7,986 nucleotides of DNA from an uncultured Prevotellaceae bacterium (GTDB taxonomy: Bacteria > Bacteroidota > Bacteroidia > Bacteroidales > Bacteroidaceae): the NCBI GenBank assembly GCA_937898415.1, contig CALDLA010000104.1, positions 1 through 7,986 on the forward strand. The letters run 5' to 3'. The notes under the pieces are model-generated. The model was not told where the DNA came from and made no database searches. It saw only the letters and a program-made list of their open reading frames with translations. This document shows, one piece after another, positions 7,001-7,986 of the stretch (position 1 is the stretch's first letter; each line of letters begins with the position of its first letter). Made by a program: the position numbers and the translations under genes.

Positions 7001-7151
7001 TAAGACTGTTTTCCAACGTTGTCGAACCCGATGCGCCGCCGTCCATCTGCCACGTCGCGGTTCTTGTCTCGATTGTCGTTCCAGCCGTCGCCGTCTGCGT
7101 CATCGTGAGCCAGAGGGCGAGAGTGAGGATGAGATTGAATGTTAGTTTCAT
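4062..7151 (-). CDS. Secreted GLUG-repeat surface protein with InlB-like repeat and C-terminal sorting-like segment
   Basis: Large exported protein of 1029 residues. A signal peptide occupies residues 1-23 (hydrophobic LILTLALWLTM, then TATA before Gly24). The next 320 residues are Ser/Thr/Asn-rich beta sequence without a recognised domain. Residues about 342-403 resemble a divergent InlB B-repeat (EGDVVTITF to YTFTMPAEDVNLNATI). Three GLUG-type units follow, with cores GGLVGSS near 518, GIGGIVGYI near 553 and CGGFVGC near 594. From about 755 to 945 there is a module common in Prevotella exported proteins (VMMPFNFT, ANTPYLYVP, GEFVRAKNGAKIRP). The last 30 residues (LDGVRLSGKPSTKGIYI and a Lys/Val tail) look like the C-terminal segment of Bacteroidetes secreted proteins, possibly a type IX sorting signal. 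Role is probably surface display or adhesion; no catalytic motif is seen. It starts 8 bases after the LRR gene and ends 18 before the peptide gene, without a visible terminator. Confidence 0.88.
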   Translation of the reverse strand: MKLTFNLILTLALWLTMTQTATAGTTIETRTATWQMDGGASGSTTLENSLTLLNAEGKRLYYYNTIQDGDNCFSLSTTFGANTTKLRGNILDNHGELRFTNLEGTVTKVELNNFSLVTSGIQMYVGRDKTNTSTLLHLQGNNSDYDVPSSDNQAYNRSATFEGSIEVSQSNPLKIMFKDDGHNASLQSEFGFGKGYITVTYEVEVEVPDPEDPGHTFSFNASGNTLTATCTETASYHHCSLGNSRTSTLTLTADDVPYTEQFYVASLNLGDFIDETGLAVTNGGIVYRNKSTGVERTNGEYEVGDYTVTATIIISGTSYTLTKDFSILAGYKVNNNYSQFIISPKSALEGDVVTITFTQLIDEILEGLTLTGATSGNNIAYNQSGNTYTFTMPAEDVNLNATITYPLNESNIAYNQSGNTYTIKTADGWDYFCQLMRYDANFDGFSGKTVELAANISVTTMAGTVHPFKGTFDGKGHTLTFNHTADAMYTAPFQNTNGATICNLHVEGTITGGVYSYLGGLVGSSEGDLTIRDCHVSTQISTKYDSNTNSSNVGIGGIVGYIHYTTYGQKCQITGCVYDGLIYNPESSGSTYGCGGFVGCLSEYVYVELTDCLFIEGQYDNNGGKRELLWGHDNNMNSTFFHRTNNQGQGKLTNCFFVATHFLKQGSPAVESTDAPTNFAHFGDPTTDHVFLKVYGHTMVLDNKYYTPIYGDLVETYDYSGGKSYNIEYDDKPLGIPDITTQLWVPLLRYKRTFTNGKPVTVMMPFNFTKSAFKKSGSSDGLTGHFYEFKGIHLDTQTSKWTAEMGEPDNPETTTMKANTPYLYVPDDEPEYWYIDNGGSGVNIFTQDNGGGNKVTPYDGSNESFRWNKWDFIGTYQPRYWYDGSDSEHPAENIGELGKVYGFAGSTKEVQGVYNNTITVEAGEFVRAKNGAKIRPTSCYLMWTGYEPDYAPARRMTRGAAADEDVPQRITVKLISASGEVTSIGEIDTKTGEVTFGSEAWYTLDGVRLSGKPSTKGIYINKGKKVVIK
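5887..6021 (-). repeat. Pair of 36-base in-frame direct repeats in the GLUG gene
   Basis: Bases 5887-5922 and 5986-6021 match at 35 of 36 positions (A versus G at 5907/6006) with an offset of exactly 99 bases, or 33 codons. Both encode NIAYNQSGNTYT, near residues 377-388 and 410-421, at the end of the InlB-like repeat and just before the GLUG region. Near identity at the DNA level, including third positions, points to a recent internal duplication or to gene conversion rather than old domain repetition. Confidence 0.85.
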
Positions 7152-7159
7152 ATTGTTTG

Positions 7160-7986
7160 TTAAAATTCAATTGTACTATTTGAAGTGTTTCTTATATAAG
7201 CCGAATACGGTTCAAAACATGTTGTATTGGTGATTGCAGGAAATTGATTTCCTTGATAGTAATAATGGTAATAATATCCTGATGAATTGGAAATGTAAGT
7301 TGAACTACTTACATTTATTATATTATTTGACACGGATATGTTATCACCACTGGATGTCGTTGCTATGGCATATACCGTATCTCCCTCTTGTCCATTTATA
7401 CATACAACTTTATTCGCAGGAACTACATTAACGGTGGTGCTTATATTTGCATTATTACCGCTTACAGATGTACAATAAAAAGGAGTAACATTACCACCTA
7501 CCTTAAAATTGTAATCAGACCACATCATTTTATTATAGGTTGAAAGGACTCTCTTTCCTTTTAATTGCTCGTATAAATAGAAAGGGAAAAACCTATCTTC
7601 CGGGTCTTCTATATAATTACTTAAGTATTCAAGTGGCACTATGATCTCGTCCACATAGTTACAGCCACCAACAATATCGTCGATTTCCCCGAAGTCTATT
7701 TCACTAATATCGTTTGTAAACTCCAATGTAGTTAGGAAACAACAATAGTGGAAAGCATAGTCCTGAATAAATCTCAGATGATTTGGCAGACGGATGTATT
7801 TGGCATGGCAGTCGTAAAATGCGCCAGTGTTGATGTTGACTACATATTTGTACTGGTTATTCTCATAGATATAATCAGGAATGTAAACCGTGTCTCCCTC
7901 TTCTGAAGGGAAAAACATAAGTGATAGACCGATGACACCTGATGATGGATCGTAAAATGGAGAAAAGTTAAAAACACCAGGATCAT
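7160..7986 (-). CDS. BspA-like leucine-rich-repeat surface protein (5' end cut by window edge)
   Basis: C-terminal 274 residues of a longer protein. The frame stays open to the window edge through 22 codons upstream of the first internal ATG (including VFNFSPFYDPSSGVIG), so that ATG at 7918 is probably not the start. Residues about 30-120 show LRR_5/BspA-type pattern: GAFYDCHAKYIRLPNHLRFI, DYAFHYCCFLTTLEF, then VDEIIVPLEYLSNY. The rest is Ser/Asn/Tyr-rich, with YYYHYYYQGN near the end and a final FEPYSAYI segment resembling the terminal motif of other Prevotella surface proteins. Such LRR proteins are exported and linked to adhesion in oral Bacteroidetes; the export signal must lie outside the window. 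Its stop is only 8 bases from the GLUG start. The gene is clearly more AT-rich than the rest of the operon (about 37-38% GC on two sampled lines against about 58% on a sampled GLUG line). Confidence 0.84.
   Translation of the reverse strand, partial: DPGVFNFSPFYDPSSGVIGLSLMFFPSEEGDTVYIPDYIYENNQYKYVVNINTGAFYDCHAKYIRLPNHLRFIQDYAFHYCCFLTTLEFTNDISEIDFGEIDDIVGGCNYVDEIIVPLEYLSNYIEDPEDRFFPFYLYEQLKGKRVLSTYNKMMWSDYNFKVGGNVTPFYCTSVSGNNANISTTVNVVPANKVVCINGQEGDTVYAIATTSSGDNISVSNNIINVSSSTYISNSSGYYYHYYYQGNQFPAITNTTCFEPYSAYIRNTSNSTIEF

Noticed and set aside
7919..7986. Treating 7918 as the true start of the LRR gene
   Set aside because: The frame continues open to the window edge with plausible protein sequence and no signal peptide begins at 7918, so the gene is 5' partial.

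Overview
The window looks like a stretch of a Bacteroidales chromosome, most likely Prevotella or a close relative. The reasons are a GLUG-repeat surface protein with a C-terminal segment typical of Prevotella exported proteins (LDGVRLSGKPSTKGIYI then a Lys/Val-rich end), a BspA-like leucine-rich-repeat protein beside it, and the near absence of Shine-Dalgarno sites. The genus is an inference. No tRNA, rRNA, CRISPR array, transposase or replication origin is visible, and there is no gene-free stretch longer than about 20 bases.

All eight genes lie on the minus strand, so the operon reads from high to low coordinates. (1) A BspA-like LRR protein, cut by the right edge, 7986-7160. (2) A 1029-residue secreted GLUG/InlB-repeat-like protein, 7151-4062, starting 8 bases after the LRR stop. 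(3) A 41-residue peptide gene, 4043-3918, with the only strong ribosome binding site in the window. (4) An NTP_transf_5-type nucleotidyltransferase, 3896-2790. (5) An HPr-kinase-like P-loop protein, 2793-1939. (6) A small S24/S26-type Ser-His peptidase, 1942-1502. (7) A PqqD-family protein, 1497-1228. (8) An ABC exporter, 1231 to the left edge, truncated just after its Q-loop. Junctions 4/5, 5/6 and 7/8 are 4-base ATGA overlaps, and the remaining gaps are 4 to 21 bases.

Genes 3-8 read as a ribosomally synthesised, post-translationally modified peptide (RiPP) cassette. The short peptide has a basic N-terminal half with a Y-x-x-P-x-M motif, which resembles the leader motif bound by PqqD-like RREs in lasso peptide systems, and a short acidic, aromatic C-terminal half. 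The PqqD protein would hold the leader. The kinase-like and nucleotidyltransferase-like proteins are candidate tailoring enzymes. The S24/S26 protein is the candidate leader peptidase, because the ABC protein has no N-terminal C39 peptidase domain. The ABC protein would export the product. No lasso cyclase (asparagine synthetase-like), transglutaminase-like B2 protease or radical SAM enzyme is in the window, but the left edge cuts the operon, so they may lie beyond it.

The most interesting points are the peptide gene itself, the unusual enzyme set around it, and its placement in one apparent transcript behind two large surface proteins.
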